Part shown: one piece after another, positions 16,339 through 24,640 of the stretch
Position numbering within the stretch: the first letter of the stretch is position 1
Layout: each line of letters starts with the position of its first letter
DNA from: JANYJJ01 sp038241115
Lineage (GTDB): Bacteria; Pseudomonadota; Gammaproteobacteria; Burkholderiales; Burkholderiaceae_C
Length of the DNA stretch: 48,990 bases
Direction of reading: 5' to 3'
NCBI GenBank assembly: GCA_038241115.1
Contig: JBBRGA010000005.1
Location: 1 to 48,990, forward strand
Notes under the pieces: generated by a model
Seen by the model: the letters and a program-made list of their open reading frames with translations, nothing else
Databases searched by the model: none
What the model was told of the DNA's origin: nothing
Position numbers and translations under genes: made by a program

Positions 16339-16961
16339 CAAAAGGGTCCTTTTTCCAGCCAGCGCTCGATTTGCGGGCGACGGTCATTGCCCCAAAAGGG
16401 TTCGCCGTCGACCATGAAAAACGGGGCACCGAAGACGCCGGCGGCAATGGCGGCGTCGTTCTCGGTTTTCAGCTTGAGCTTCCATTCGGCGCTGCCCCAA
16501 ATGGCCTCGGCGGCCGACGCGTCCAAGCCAAATTCAAAGGCCAGGCCTTGCAGCGCCTCGGTGTTGCCGAGATTCACACCGCGCGCAAAGTAAGCGCGCA
16601 AGCAGTGCCGCGCCCATTGGCTGGCGCTGGTGGCGCTTTTGCTTTGCAGGCACCAAAAAACGCGCGCGGCGTTTTGAGTGGGTATCGGAAAGACTTCAGG
16701 CATCTTCAGCGGCACGCCCGCAAAACGGGCCGTGCGCTCGAAATCGCGCAGCGAATACTCGCGCTTGATGGGGTGCGCCACCGGTGGTTTGAGCTCGGCC
16801 GCGGCGAACGTGGCGCCCAACAAAATGGCTTTCCAACGCACCGTGCGGCCGTGGCGCGCCGCGGTGGCTTCGATCCATTCAGACGCGACGTAGGAATACG
16901 GCGAGGAGAAGTCGAAGTAAAAGTCGATGGGCGAGCCGGGTGCGTTGATCGAGGTGTTCAT
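16338..16961 (-). CDS. 2-hydroxychromene-2-carboxylate isomerase / DsbA-like (kappa GST) paralogue
   Basis: The 207-residue protein begins IDFYFDFSSPYSYVASE; Ser20 aligns with the active-site Ser of NahD-like isomerases. The cis-Pro loop GVFGAPFFMVDGEPFWG follows near residue 180. The ATG at 16961 gives a family-like N-terminus; the frame is open for 90 codons upstream but those overlap the GTPase gene. It lies 26 nt after that gene and is followed without a gap by the rhodanese gene. It resembles the 7923-8579 protein in fold and motifs but differs clearly in sequence. Substrate unknown. Confidence 0.86.
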   Translation of the reverse strand: MNTSINAPGSPIDFYFDFSSPYSYVASEWIEATAARHGRTVRWKAILLGATFAAAELKPPVAHPIKREYSLRDFERTARFAGVPLKMPEVFPIPTQNAARVFWCLQSKSATSASQWARHCLRAYFARGVNLGNTEALQGLAFEFGLDASAAEAIWGSAEWKLKLKTENDAAIAAGVFGAPFFMVDGEPFWGNDRRPQIERWLEKGPF

Positions 16962-16987
16962 CAGGCGTGTTTTCAGAAAAGCCGAGG

Positions 16988-18625
16988 CTACTGCGAAGCA
17001 CGCACGTCGCCGTGCGCACTTTCCCCAAGAGGCATCCCTTGCGGGTACAAGCCGAGCAGCACGTCGCTCACTGCTTGAGTGACGATGGGCAGCAGCGCCG
17101 CAGCCGTCATGGCTTGTGATGCTTGCGCGTCCTCGCTTTTGCGCTCGCTGTTTGGTGACTCGTCCCCGCCTGGCGCCGCATCGCCGTTTGGCGCCGCATC
17201 CATGCCTGGCAGCGCATCGCGTTCGCGCCACACCGCGTCCAAAGCCTCGCGATGCCGCGCCAGCGCCAGTTGCGTCGCCTCACGCCAATGGGCGGGCGAC
17301 TCGCCCTGCGCCCACTCGCCTCGGCCGCGCCCGAAGTGAGCCACGGCCAAGTAGCGAAGCAGCGCGGCCTCAAGGATTTGGTCCAACGCCTGCGCGTTCC
17401 AGCTCAGCCACGACTGGCGGCTGCCGCGAACCAAATTCACGCAGCGCGCCAAGCCCGCAGCGCCCAATGCGCCGATCAAGCCGCCGGCCAACAGACCGCC
17501 ACCCAGCGTCAGCCCGCCACTCAGAACATCGGCCTTCAGCCCGACCAAAGCGCCGCTGACCATGCCGCCCCACAACGCCGCCTTGCTTTCGTCCATGCGC
17601 AGACGCAGCTCGAAATGGGTGGCCAAGCGCGTCAGGATTTCGCCCTGCGCTTTGCCCTCCAAGCCGTGCAGCTGGATCAAGGCCGTGGTGTTGGCGCGCA
17701 CCTCGAGGTCAAGGTGTTCGGCCAAGGCGCGCTGCGCGGTGGCGGCGGGTGTTTGGTTCGCGGCATCCAAAGCCACAGACGCGCCGATCAACTTGCCCAC
17801 GGACGTGCCCACCGACGCGCCCAGTTGCCTCAGACGCGACCGCGCGCCTCCGGCCTCGGGCAGTGTTTGGGTGGCGGTGGCCAACCGCGCCACGCTGTCA
17901 GCCAGCGACTTCATCGCGGCACGGAATGTGTGCAGCTTGGCGTCTTGCCACGCATCTCGCAGGCGCGACATCAAAGCCCGCCGCTGTTGCGGCAGCACGT
18001 CTTCGATGGCCCGCAGCAAGCTGCCTTCTTGCACCCAGCAGCGCGCAAACGCGTCCATCGGCAGCACGGCTTTTACATGCGCAAAGCGGGCCAAATGGGT
18101 TTGCCAAAGCCGTATCTCGTCGGCCTCGAAAGCGCCGTCGCGCGGGGCGCCCAATTGATTGAGCAGCACGATCACCGGTTTGCCCGTCCAGCCCAGCAAT
18201 TCCATCTCGGGTTGCACATAGCCTGCGGCTTCGGGCGACTCTGAGGCGTTCACCAGATACAGCAACACATCGGCCTCATCGCGCACATTGCGCATGGCCT
18301 GTTGGCTGGACCAGAAGGCGCGGTCGCGCCAGCGGTCCCAGACCTCGCTCATGAACCAACCGAGCGGATTGCCGCTTGATTTCAAGCGCTTTACCAAGCG
18401 CACGCTGTCGCCAAAACCGGGTGTGTCCCAGAGCTTGAGTTGCTCGCCCTGAGCACTCTCCAACAAAGTGAACACGTCGGCAAATTCGGTGACGTGCGGT
18501 GCGTCGCGCACCGTACCGACATCCCGCCCAAGCAGCGTGCGGGCGAGCGTGGTTTTGCCGGCGTTGGTGTGCGAGACCAGGCTGAGCGCAATCGATTTGG
18601 GATCGGCATTCCCGGTCGCGTTCAT
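16988..18625 (-). CDS. DUF3482 GTPase-like protein
   Basis: The 545-residue protein has a GTPase domain at the N-terminus: P-loop SHTNAGKT (18-25, with Ser in place of the first Gly), the switch-2 motif WDTPGFGDS (66-74), and VLLNQLG where NKxD would be expected. The middle has helical, Arg/Ala-rich sequence and a Gly-rich hydrophobic region (around residues 365-400, LGGGLLAGGLIGALGAAG) that could insert into a membrane, followed by a soluble C-terminal part. DUF3482 proteins of this type are usually encoded next to DUF2868 proteins, as here (ATGA overlap of 4 nt). The role is unknown. Residues near 475-490 contain a short Asp/Gly/Ala/Pro repeat. Confidence 0.85.
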   Translation of the reverse strand: MNATGNADPKSIALSLVSHTNAGKTTLARTLLGRDVGTVRDAPHVTEFADVFTLLESAQGEQLKLWDTPGFGDSVRLVKRLKSSGNPLGWFMSEVWDRWRDRAFWSSQQAMRNVRDEADVLLYLVNASESPEAAGYVQPEMELLGWTGKPVIVLLNQLGAPRDGAFEADEIRLWQTHLARFAHVKAVLPMDAFARCWVQEGSLLRAIEDVLPQQRRALMSRLRDAWQDAKLHTFRAAMKSLADSVARLATATQTLPEAGGARSRLRQLGASVGTSVGKLIGASVALDAANQTPAATAQRALAEHLDLEVRANTTALIQLHGLEGKAQGEILTRLATHFELRLRMDESKAALWGGMVSGALVGLKADVLSGGLTLGGGLLAGGLIGALGAAGLARCVNLVRGSRQSWLSWNAQALDQILEAALLRYLAVAHFGRGRGEWAQGESPAHWREATQLALARHREALDAVWRERDALPGMDAAPNGDAAPGGDESPNSERKSEDAQASQAMTAAALLPIVTQAVSDVLLGLYPQGMPLGESAHGDVRASQ

Positions 18626-20247
18626 GGCGGCAATCTGCCAAGCGACGTTTTTATCGCCACCAAAAAATCGCGCTCTGCAATTTTCAAATCAACTTGCTCC
18701 AGGTTCACAAACACGGGCACGGTGGCCAGCGTGCTGGCCCATGCGCGCCATGCATCGCGACGCTGTTTCAAGCGCTGCGGCGCATCTGCAAACCGACGCT
18801 GAAATGCAGCCTCGTCAATGACCACCACCGTGCTCACAGCGGCCGCAAGCTGGCGCGCGAAACGACCTTGGGTTTCCGCTTCGGGCGTGGCGGACAAGTC
18901 AAACAAGGCCACCGCCAGGGTGGTGTCAGTGACGAGGGTAGTGTCAGTGACCAAGCCGTTGCCGGCGGGCGCGCCGCCCCGGCCTTCGCCGGGGTTTGCC
19001 TCCTCTGCGCCATACGCCAGCGTGGGTGCGATTTGCACCTCAGTGTCCGGCCCCAGTGCGGCCGCCAACACGGCGCGCAAACCGGTGGCAGCCTGCTCGT
19101 TGGGTGTGCTGGCGTAGGGACGCACGGTGACCACAGCTCGCCGCCCGCTGTGTTGCCGCAGCAAACGCGCGAAGTATTCGTCGTCCAGCGGCAGTGTGAA
19201 GTGGCCCGCCAGCCAGCGCAGCCGCAGCGCGCTCCAAACGGCCAAAACCAGGCGCGGCACGATCACAAAAGCCATCAGCGTGACGGCGTAGAGGTGTATC
19301 CAAGGGGCGCCCGATGCGCCGCCGCCGGTGGGTGCAACTTTGGGCGCAACGTGGGATGCGAAGTGTGTGGCGCGAAGCGCCTCGAAGGCCGCCAAACTCG
19401 GCAACTCGATGTTTGCCAATGCCGCCGCAGGCGACAGCAAAAATGACAAGCCCGCGTGTGCGGTTTGCGCCGACAAGAACGTGCTTTCCCAAGTTGCGCT
19501 GTAGTCCAGAACCAGCCCGCGCAGGTACATGCCGACGATCAATCCCAAGGCCAATGCGGCCGATCCGGCGTGCAGCAACATTGCGGCGCGCTTGGCCGCC
19601 AGCGGCGCGATGCGCGGCGTCCACAGAGCGGCAAACGCTTGCAGCGCAGGCCCGCTGTTCAGGTTGTTGACGGCCAATCTGCTCGGGGCGCCATGGCCCC
19701 ATTGAACGACCTTTTGCGCCAGCCCCGCCAACCCCGTCAACGCCCCTGTGCGAGGCTCGCTTTGCACCCAACCGCGCGCCCATTGGGTCAGTAGCAGCAC
19801 GTAAATCACTGCATTCCAAAGCACCACAGCCCACAACGGGGGTGCCAGCAAGTTGATGCGTTGTGCGCTGCCAATGCTGTCGGCCGTCAAGCCCAGCGCG
19901 AAAGCGCCTGCCACGACGAGCACCAGCGCGGGCCAGGTTTTGGGCTGCAGCGCGAGCCACTTTGCCGCGGCCGCCTCGCGCGGCAGCAAACGCTGCATGG
20001 CGTGGTGGGCGCGCTGAGCGATGTAGCTTTTATTGGCTGCATCGGTGGGCGGATCGGTGGGCAGATCAGCCCGCGCACCCGCGGCTTTTTTTGCTTTTTT
20101 GGCGGGGCTGCTGTCGTCGGCTCCTGTCTCGCTGTTCACCACGCGCGTGGCCCACGCGCTGTCGTCGGCAGTCCAGTTGCCGCTGGCGGGTTGTGCCGTC
20201 TCAAACGCTTGCAGCAGCGTGACTTCGAGGGCTGATTGCTCGTTCAT
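18622..20247 (-). CDS. DUF2868 polytopic membrane protein
   Basis: The 541-residue protein has a soluble N-terminal region (about 100 residues), hydrophobic segments near residues 105-125, 138-158, 235-260 and 320-345, and a large soluble C-terminal part. It matches the DUF2868 type by architecture and by its partner, the DUF3482 GTPase, whose start overlaps its stop by 4 nt. The N-terminal linker has PTDPPTD from a 12-bp duplication, and a later stretch reads VTDTTLVTDTTL from an 18-bp duplication. The function is unknown; a membrane anchor or effector for the GTPase is inferred from context only. Confidence 0.82.
   Translation of the reverse strand: MNEQSALEVTLLQAFETAQPASGNWTADDSAWATRVVNSETGADDSSPAKKAKKAAGARADLPTDPPTDAANKSYIAQRAHHAMQRLLPREAAAAKWLALQPKTWPALVLVVAGAFALGLTADSIGSAQRINLLAPPLWAVVLWNAVIYVLLLTQWARGWVQSEPRTGALTGLAGLAQKVVQWGHGAPSRLAVNNLNSGPALQAFAALWTPRIAPLAAKRAAMLLHAGSAALALGLIVGMYLRGLVLDYSATWESTFLSAQTAHAGLSFLLSPAAALANIELPSLAAFEALRATHFASHVAPKVAPTGGGASGAPWIHLYAVTLMAFVIVPRLVLAVWSALRLRWLAGHFTLPLDDEYFARLLRQHSGRRAVVTVRPYASTPNEQAATGLRAVLAAALGPDTEVQIAPTLAYGAEEANPGEGRGGAPAGNGLVTDTTLVTDTTLAVALFDLSATPEAETQGRFARQLAAAVSTVVVIDEAAFQRRFADAPQRLKQRRDAWRAWASTLATVPVFVNLEQVDLKIAERDFLVAIKTSLGRLPP
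18917..18952. repeat. 18-bp tandem duplication in the DUF2868 gene
   Basis: AGGGTGGTGTCAGTGACG is followed directly by AGGGTAGTGTCAGTGACC (two mismatches). The period is a multiple of three, so the frame is kept and the protein carries VTDTTL twice. Confidence 0.85.
20040..20063. repeat. 12-bp tandem duplication in the DUF2868 gene
   Basis: CATCGGTGGGCG (20040-20051) is followed by GATCGGTGGGCA (20052-20063). It encodes the PTDPPTD stretch of the disordered N-terminal linker. Confidence 0.8.
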
Positions 20248-20340
20248 CCGCGAATTGTGGGCGCTGTGAGGGGCACTTTTTCAGACGTTTAGCAGGGTGT
20301 TTTTTTGAACGTGCTTCGCAGTCGGGCGTGGCCGCTTTCT

Positions 20341-20370
20341 AGGCTACTTTTTAGGCACCCTTTTAGGCTC
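20341..20370. repeat. 12-bp period repeat spanning the stop codon of the dehalogenase gene
   Basis: AGGCTACTTTTT, AGGCACCCTTTT and AGGCTC follow one another from 20341. On the minus strand these encode the last residues (PKRVPKK) and, in the next copy, the TAG stop, so copy number changes would alter the C-terminal tail. Confidence 0.7.
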
Positions 20371-21129
20371 CTGGTCCAGCCAATGAGCCAGTTCGACAAA
20401 GTCGGCCGCCACGATGTCGAAGCGGTCGTCTGGCAATGCGTCGGCAGGCGGTTTGCCGCCGGGGTTGGGCCCGTGCTCCAACGGCCGCGGCACGTAAGCG
20501 GTGCGCAAACCGGTGTTCTGCGCGGCGCGCAAATCGCTTGGGTGCGCCGCCACCATCAGCACCTGCGCAGGCTCCAGGCCCAGCAACTGGACCGCCATCT
20601 CGTACACCGCCGGGTGCGGTTTGTACTGCCGCGCCAGCTCGGATGACAGCACGCAGTCCCAAGGCAGGCGCGCGTGTTTGGCCATGTTCACCAGCAACGC
20701 GACGTTGCCGTTGGACAGCGTCGAGATGACAAAACGTGACTTCAGCAGACGCAGCCCACGCAAGGTGTCGGGCCACGGGTTGAGGCGGTGCCATACCAAA
20801 TTCAAATGCGCCCGCTCGACCTCGCTCAAAGACTCCAAACCAAATTGCGGCAGCAAGCTGTCCAGAATTTCGCGGTGCAAGACGTCGATGTTGGCCCACG
20901 GCGTGCTGCCGTCGGCCCTCGGTGCTGTGGCTCTGGCCATGGCCGGCACATAGCCCGCCCGCCAAGCGTCGGCGAAAGCGGCCCAGTCGATTTCAGGCAA
21001 CTCGTTCTTCGCCGATTTCGCTTTGGAAATTGCCTGCCCTTCAGCAACGATGGAACCGCGCCAGTCGACCACCGTGCCGAACACGTCGAACACCAGGGCG
21101 CGAATTTGAGCGGGGTCGAATGAAGTCAT
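20344..21129 (-). CDS. haloacid dehalogenase type II family hydrolase
   Basis: The 261-residue HAD-superfamily protein has the nucleophile motif VFDVFGTVVDWRGS (Asp15), motif II STLSNGN, motif III Lys in QYKPHPAVYE, and motif IV MVAAHPSDLRAAQNTGLRTAYV. This is the layout of L-2-haloacid dehalogenase type II proteins. The ATG at 21129 was chosen by family N-termini. Some members dehalogenate 2-haloacids, others are phosphatases or act on other esters, so activity is inferred. The gene stands alone, with gaps of 96 nt before and 54 nt after. Confidence 0.85.
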   Translation of the reverse strand: MTSFDPAQIRALVFDVFGTVVDWRGSIVAEGQAISKAKSAKNELPEIDWAAFADAWRAGYVPAMARATAPRADGSTPWANIDVLHREILDSLLPQFGLESLSEVERAHLNLVWHRLNPWPDTLRGLRLLKSRFVISTLSNGNVALLVNMAKHARLPWDCVLSSELARQYKPHPAVYEMAVQLLGLEPAQVLMVAAHPSDLRAAQNTGLRTAYVPRPLEHGPNPGGKPPADALPDDRFDIVAADFVELAHWLDQEPKRVPKK

Positions 21130-21183
21130 GAAGCTGCCTGGAAGTCGGAAGCGGCGAGTGTGCTGCATTCACCCACCCGTCCT

Positions 21184-21489
21184 TCAGTTCAGTCGAACGT
21201 TCATGTCCGCGTGCCAGGCACAAGACCAAGGTTCTGGTGTCGGTTCAGATCCGATGCGATCGGCATGAAAGGTGAGCTGGCAGGCCCCGTCGGCATGCAG
21301 ATCTGGTTGCGGCGATGTTTGCGCTCGCAAGCTGCTGCGCAGGCTTTCGGCGCCGCCGTGCATCGCCACAAATCGCGTGAAGCTCAGCTTGACTGGCGCG
21401 GCGCTGTCGCGGTGCGGACCCTGAGGCGCGCCAACGGCTGCACCGGGAAGCGCACCGCGTGTGTCAATCAATGGAGCCGTACTTGCCAT
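21184..21489 (-). CDS. hypothetical protein, 101 residues, uncertain
   Basis: This open frame starts at an ATG and ends 54 nt upstream of the dehalogenase gene. Most third codon positions are G or C in the middle part, as in neighbouring genes, which supports coding, but no family, signal peptide or membrane helix is recognised. The C-terminal third contains several aromatic and His residues (TFHAD, EPWSCAWHAD). A plus-strand frame overlaps it and is less likely to be real. If it is not coding, the 413-bp gap 21130-21543 holds nothing I recognise. Confidence 0.4.
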   Translation of the reverse strand: MASTAPLIDTRGALPGAAVGAPQGPHRDSAAPVKLSFTRFVAMHGGAESLRSSLRAQTSPQPDLHADGACQLTFHADRIGSEPTPEPWSCAWHADMNVRLN

Positions 21490-21543
21490 GACTGCATACG
21501 CAGGCTCGGCGGGACAAACGGCTCAATCCTTTGCGCTGAAGCG

Positions 21544-22743
21544 CTAAAAAGGCAAGACCTTCAGATTGAACAGACGCTCGGTCAGCCACACCGCCGCCAG
21601 CGCGGCGATCAGCAGGGAACCCACCACGCGCACGCCCTGGCGGTAGAACGATGTGCGGCGCAGCGCAAAAGTCAGCGGTAAAAACACCGCCACGATTGCG
21701 AGTTGGCCAATCTCCACTCCAATGTTGAAGCCCACCAGCGCCAGCGCCAGCGCCGCTTGCGGCAAGCCCAAATCGGCCAGCACGCTGGCAAAACCAAAGC
21801 CGTGGATCAGGCCAAACGCGAAGGCCACCGCCCAACGTCGGCCCTGGAACATCGGAAACACGTTGTTCAGCGCCGCCAGCACCACAGAGGCCGCAATCGC
21901 CGACTCGACCGCCCGCGACGGCAGCGTCACATACCCCAGCGTGGCCAGCGACAACGTGATGGAGTGCGCCACGGTGAAGGCCGTGACGATGCGCAGCACA
22001 TCAAAAAATGCGGCGCGAAAGCCTTCCACCGGCAGCCAGCGCGCCACCGGCTTGGGCTGCCATATCAACACCGCCGGCAACAGCAGCGACAACAAAAACA
22101 GGATGTGGTCAAAGCCTATCCAGATGTGCCACACGCCTTCTTGAGCGTAGTCAAAAAATTGCCGCCAGCGGCTGGATTCACTGAGCACAAAAGTTTGCTG
22201 TGGTGCTTGTGGGCCCAGCACGGCGGTGCGGGTGCTTGCGTTCTTGCCACTGCCCACGGTCAAGCTGAGCAGGCCGCGGTGCTGAGGGTCGATGTCAGCA
22301 AACAACCGGTAGTCAACCTTCAAACCCGTCACGGCGCCTTGGCTGCTGGGGCAGGTGAATTGCAATGGCATCACGGTATAGGCACCGTCGGTGTGGCCGT
22401 CGATGGCCTGCGCGCCAACTTGCATCGTGCACGCTGCGCCTTCCGGGGCGCTGGCCTCCACCACAACGCGCACATTCAGGCGCGCCTGTGCGTAAGCCGC
22501 GATGTCGGCGTGCCGCGCTCGCACCTCGCCCCAGGTGATGTCGCCGTCACCGTTGGCGTCCAAGCCCAGCGCGAAGTCGAGATCGCGCAGGGCAATGTCC
22601 CATTGGCCGGTGACGGCACTGCCGTTCACAGACAAGTTCAAGTAGCTGTCTGACGGCTTGTGCGCTTGCGCCCAGGGCGCCGCAACGCTGCAGGCAAGCC
22701 ACAGCGCTGCCTTGAAGGCGAGGCGAACGCCCATGCGCGTCAT
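21544..22743 (-). CDS. HupE/UreJ family membrane protein with an EF-hand-like loop
   Basis: The 399-residue protein has a signal peptide (about 1-27, ending AQA-HKPSDSYL), a soluble beta-rich domain to about residue 200, then six or seven membrane segments of the HupE/UreJ_2 type (HIWIGFDHILFLLSLLLPA, FTVAHSITLSLA, FGLIHGFGFASVLADLG). The His-rich motifs in the helices are family features and suggest metal, classically nickel, transport. Residues 62-73 read DANGDGDITWGE, a good EF-hand calcium loop. Its ATG overlaps the stop of the TPR gene by 4 nt. Confidence 0.86.
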   Translation of the reverse strand: MTRMGVRLAFKAALWLACSVAAPWAQAHKPSDSYLNLSVNGSAVTGQWDIALRDLDFALGLDANGDGDITWGEVRARHADIAAYAQARLNVRVVVEASAPEGAACTMQVGAQAIDGHTDGAYTVMPLQFTCPSSQGAVTGLKVDYRLFADIDPQHRGLLSLTVGSGKNASTRTAVLGPQAPQQTFVLSESSRWRQFFDYAQEGVWHIWIGFDHILFLLSLLLPAVLIWQPKPVARWLPVEGFRAAFFDVLRIVTAFTVAHSITLSLATLGYVTLPSRAVESAIAASVVLAALNNVFPMFQGRRWAVAFAFGLIHGFGFASVLADLGLPQAALALALVGFNIGVEIGQLAIVAVFLPLTFALRRTSFYRQGVRVVGSLLIAALAAVWLTERLFNLKVLPF

Positions 22744-23975
22744 GACTTGCTGCCCGCGGGGCTGGACAACTGCGTCGCAAGCTTCTTCAGCGCCACACTG
22801 TCGATGCCCGACTGCGCCATCCACTTCAAAGCGGGCTCGGCGGCCGCGCTTTGCCTGGCGGCAACGGCGGCTTCAAGCAGGATGCGTGCGTCGGCCGGTT
22901 CGCGCTGTTCTGCAAAGTTTTCGCTGCCCAATTTGAGTGCATTGGCAGCGCCTGCGGTGCCGCCAAATGCGCGCACGTAGCGCGATTCTTCTTTGCGGTG
23001 TGTGGTGTCGCCGCGCAGGCGGGCGGCGTCAAAACGCGCACCGAGTTCGCGCGCCAGCGCCGCCGCATCGGGCGTGCCCAGTGCCTGAGCTGCCAAGGCT
23101 TGCCGCAGCAGCAGCACGTCGGCGCGACCACGGTCTTTCAGCAGCGCAGGCACTTCAGCGGCGCGGCCTTGGTCCAGCAAAAAATCGGCGTAGGCGCCCT
23201 GCAGATAAATGTCGCTGATGTTCAGCGCCAGGGCCTCGCGAAAGGCGGCCTCGGCCAGCGGATACGCGCCTCGGCGTTCCTCCGTTTCTGCCAGGCGCGT
23301 GAGCACCCACAAACGCTGCGAGGCCTGTGCCTTTTGCACGCTTGCCGGCAGTGTCGCGGCGTTTTGCAAGGCGCTGCGCAGCGAGGCGGCGGCCTGCGCG
23401 GCGCGGCCGGTGGTGGCATCGACCTGAGCCGTGCAGGCTGCGGCAATGAGTGCGGAGGTCAGCGGTGCCAGGGCGTCGCAACTGCGTCGCGCCTGCGTGT
23501 AGTTGGCTTGAACCATGTGGATGGCGGCACGCCACGACCAGGCCTCGGCGTTTTCCGGATCGTTCGCTAACGCGGCGTCCAGGTCCAGCAAAGCCTCCTC
23601 GAAACGGTGGTCGAATTGATGCAACACGGCGCGCAGCACACGCACTTCGGCAGGCGGTTCAGGCAATGCCCACCACGGCGCCAACGCGGCTTGGGCGTAA
23701 CCGATGTAGCGCGGATCACCTTCTGCGGCGACGGCGTTGTAGTAAGCGCGCGCCAACCTCACCGAGGCGCCGATGTCTTGCGGTTGGCTGCGCCATGCGG
23801 CGCGCAGCTCCTGCAGTTCGCGCGCTCGCGGGTCGGTGCTGCGCGACGGCAAGCGCTCGAGAACCTGAGCGTCCGATGTCGGAACAAAGGGTGCTGCAAG
23901 CACCCAACCAGGGAACAGCGCGGTCAACCACGCTGTCGTCAGCAAAACAAAGAGAAAGCGGTAGGCAGGGCGCAT
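22740..23975 (-). CDS. exported TPR-repeat protein, unknown function
   Basis: The 411-residue product has an N-terminal signal peptide (MRPAYRFLFVLL to about residue 28) and an Ala-rich, helical body with tetratricopeptide-like repeats (FEEALLDLDAALANDPENAEAW, YPLAEAAFREALALNISD). It is probably periplasmic. It is translationally coupled to the HupE/UreJ-like gene (ATGA overlap), so it probably assists that protein. No catalytic residues are recognised. Confidence 0.8.
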   Translation of the reverse strand: MRPAYRFLFVLLTTAWLTALFPGWVLAAPFVPTSDAQVLERLPSRSTDPRARELQELRAAWRSQPQDIGASVRLARAYYNAVAAEGDPRYIGYAQAALAPWWALPEPPAEVRVLRAVLHQFDHRFEEALLDLDAALANDPENAEAWSWRAAIHMVQANYTQARRSCDALAPLTSALIAAACTAQVDATTGRAAQAAASLRSALQNAATLPASVQKAQASQRLWVLTRLAETEERRGAYPLAEAAFREALALNISDIYLQGAYADFLLDQGRAAEVPALLKDRGRADVLLLRQALAAQALGTPDAAALARELGARFDAARLRGDTTHRKEESRYVRAFGGTAGAANALKLGSENFAEQREPADARILLEAAVAARQSAAAEPALKWMAQSGIDSVALKKLATQLSSPAGSKS

Positions 23976-24195
23976 GGTGGGGAAGATAAAAGAAACAAAT
24001 CGGAGTGGCTGCGAATCGCCGCGAGCAAATGGTAGTGATCGAAACCGGCTCGGCAGTTCCCGTCAAAACCAGTGTTGCTTGCGCGGCAGCGAGCTTGAAA
24101 AAACAAATCAGCCGCTGCAGGCGCGAAGCCGAGCTTGCGTTTTGCGTGCTGCCCGTTGACGGATCAAGCCCGCAACGGATCAGGCTGACAAAGGC

Positions 24196-24609
24196 TCAAG
24201 CCCGCGGGATCGCGTAAGTGCCCACGGCATGTGCAACCGGTTCGGCCATGCCTTCTGAAAACAAAGTCACCTCGCCCACCGCCAAGGTTTTGCCAACTTT
24301 CATGAGCTTGCAAACGCCCAGGATGGCTTTGTTGGACGCGGGTTTTCTGAGGAAGTTGACGCTCAGGCTGGTGGTCACAGCCAGCGGCACGATGCCGATC
24401 TCGCCGAGGATGGCGACATACAGCGCGACGTCGGCGACAGCCATCATCACCGGGCCCGACACCGTTCCGCCGGGGCGCAACTCGTTGATGCCGATGGGCA
24501 TGCGGATGGTGGCCGACATGTCGCCCACCGCGTCCACCGTGCAAGCGTTTTGCGGAAATTCAGATTTCAGAAACGCCGCTATTTCTGCCTTGCTGGGTTT
24601 GTTGGCCAT
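24196..24609 (-). CDS. PaaI-type hotdog thioesterase
   Basis: The 137-residue single-domain hotdog protein has ELRPGGTVSGPVMMAVADVALYVAI, the helix and loop region characteristic of PaaI-like acyl-CoA thioesterases, and a strand TTSLSVNFLRKP. The family acts on aromatic or short acyl-CoA esters in the cytosol. AAGGA is seen upstream of the ATG. It lies 31 nt after ureD, so the two may share a transcript, though their functions are unrelated. A 220-bp gap to the TPR gene holds no recognised feature. Confidence 0.85.
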   Translation of the reverse strand: MANKPSKAEIAAFLKSEFPQNACTVDAVGDMSATIRMPIGINELRPGGTVSGPVMMAVADVALYVAILGEIGIVPLAVTTSLSVNFLRKPASNKAILGVCKLMKVGKTLAVGEVTLFSEGMAEPVAHAVGTYAIPRA

Positions 24610-24640
24610 GCTGTTTTATTCCTTGGTTTTCAAGTGCACT

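Noticed and set aside
21160..21681. 173-codon plus-strand frame over the gap between the dehalogenase and HupE-like genes
   Set aside because: Runs into the end of the HupE-like gene and has an Arg/Gln/His-rich shadow composition; the minus-strand frame at 21184-21489 is the better, still weak, candidate.
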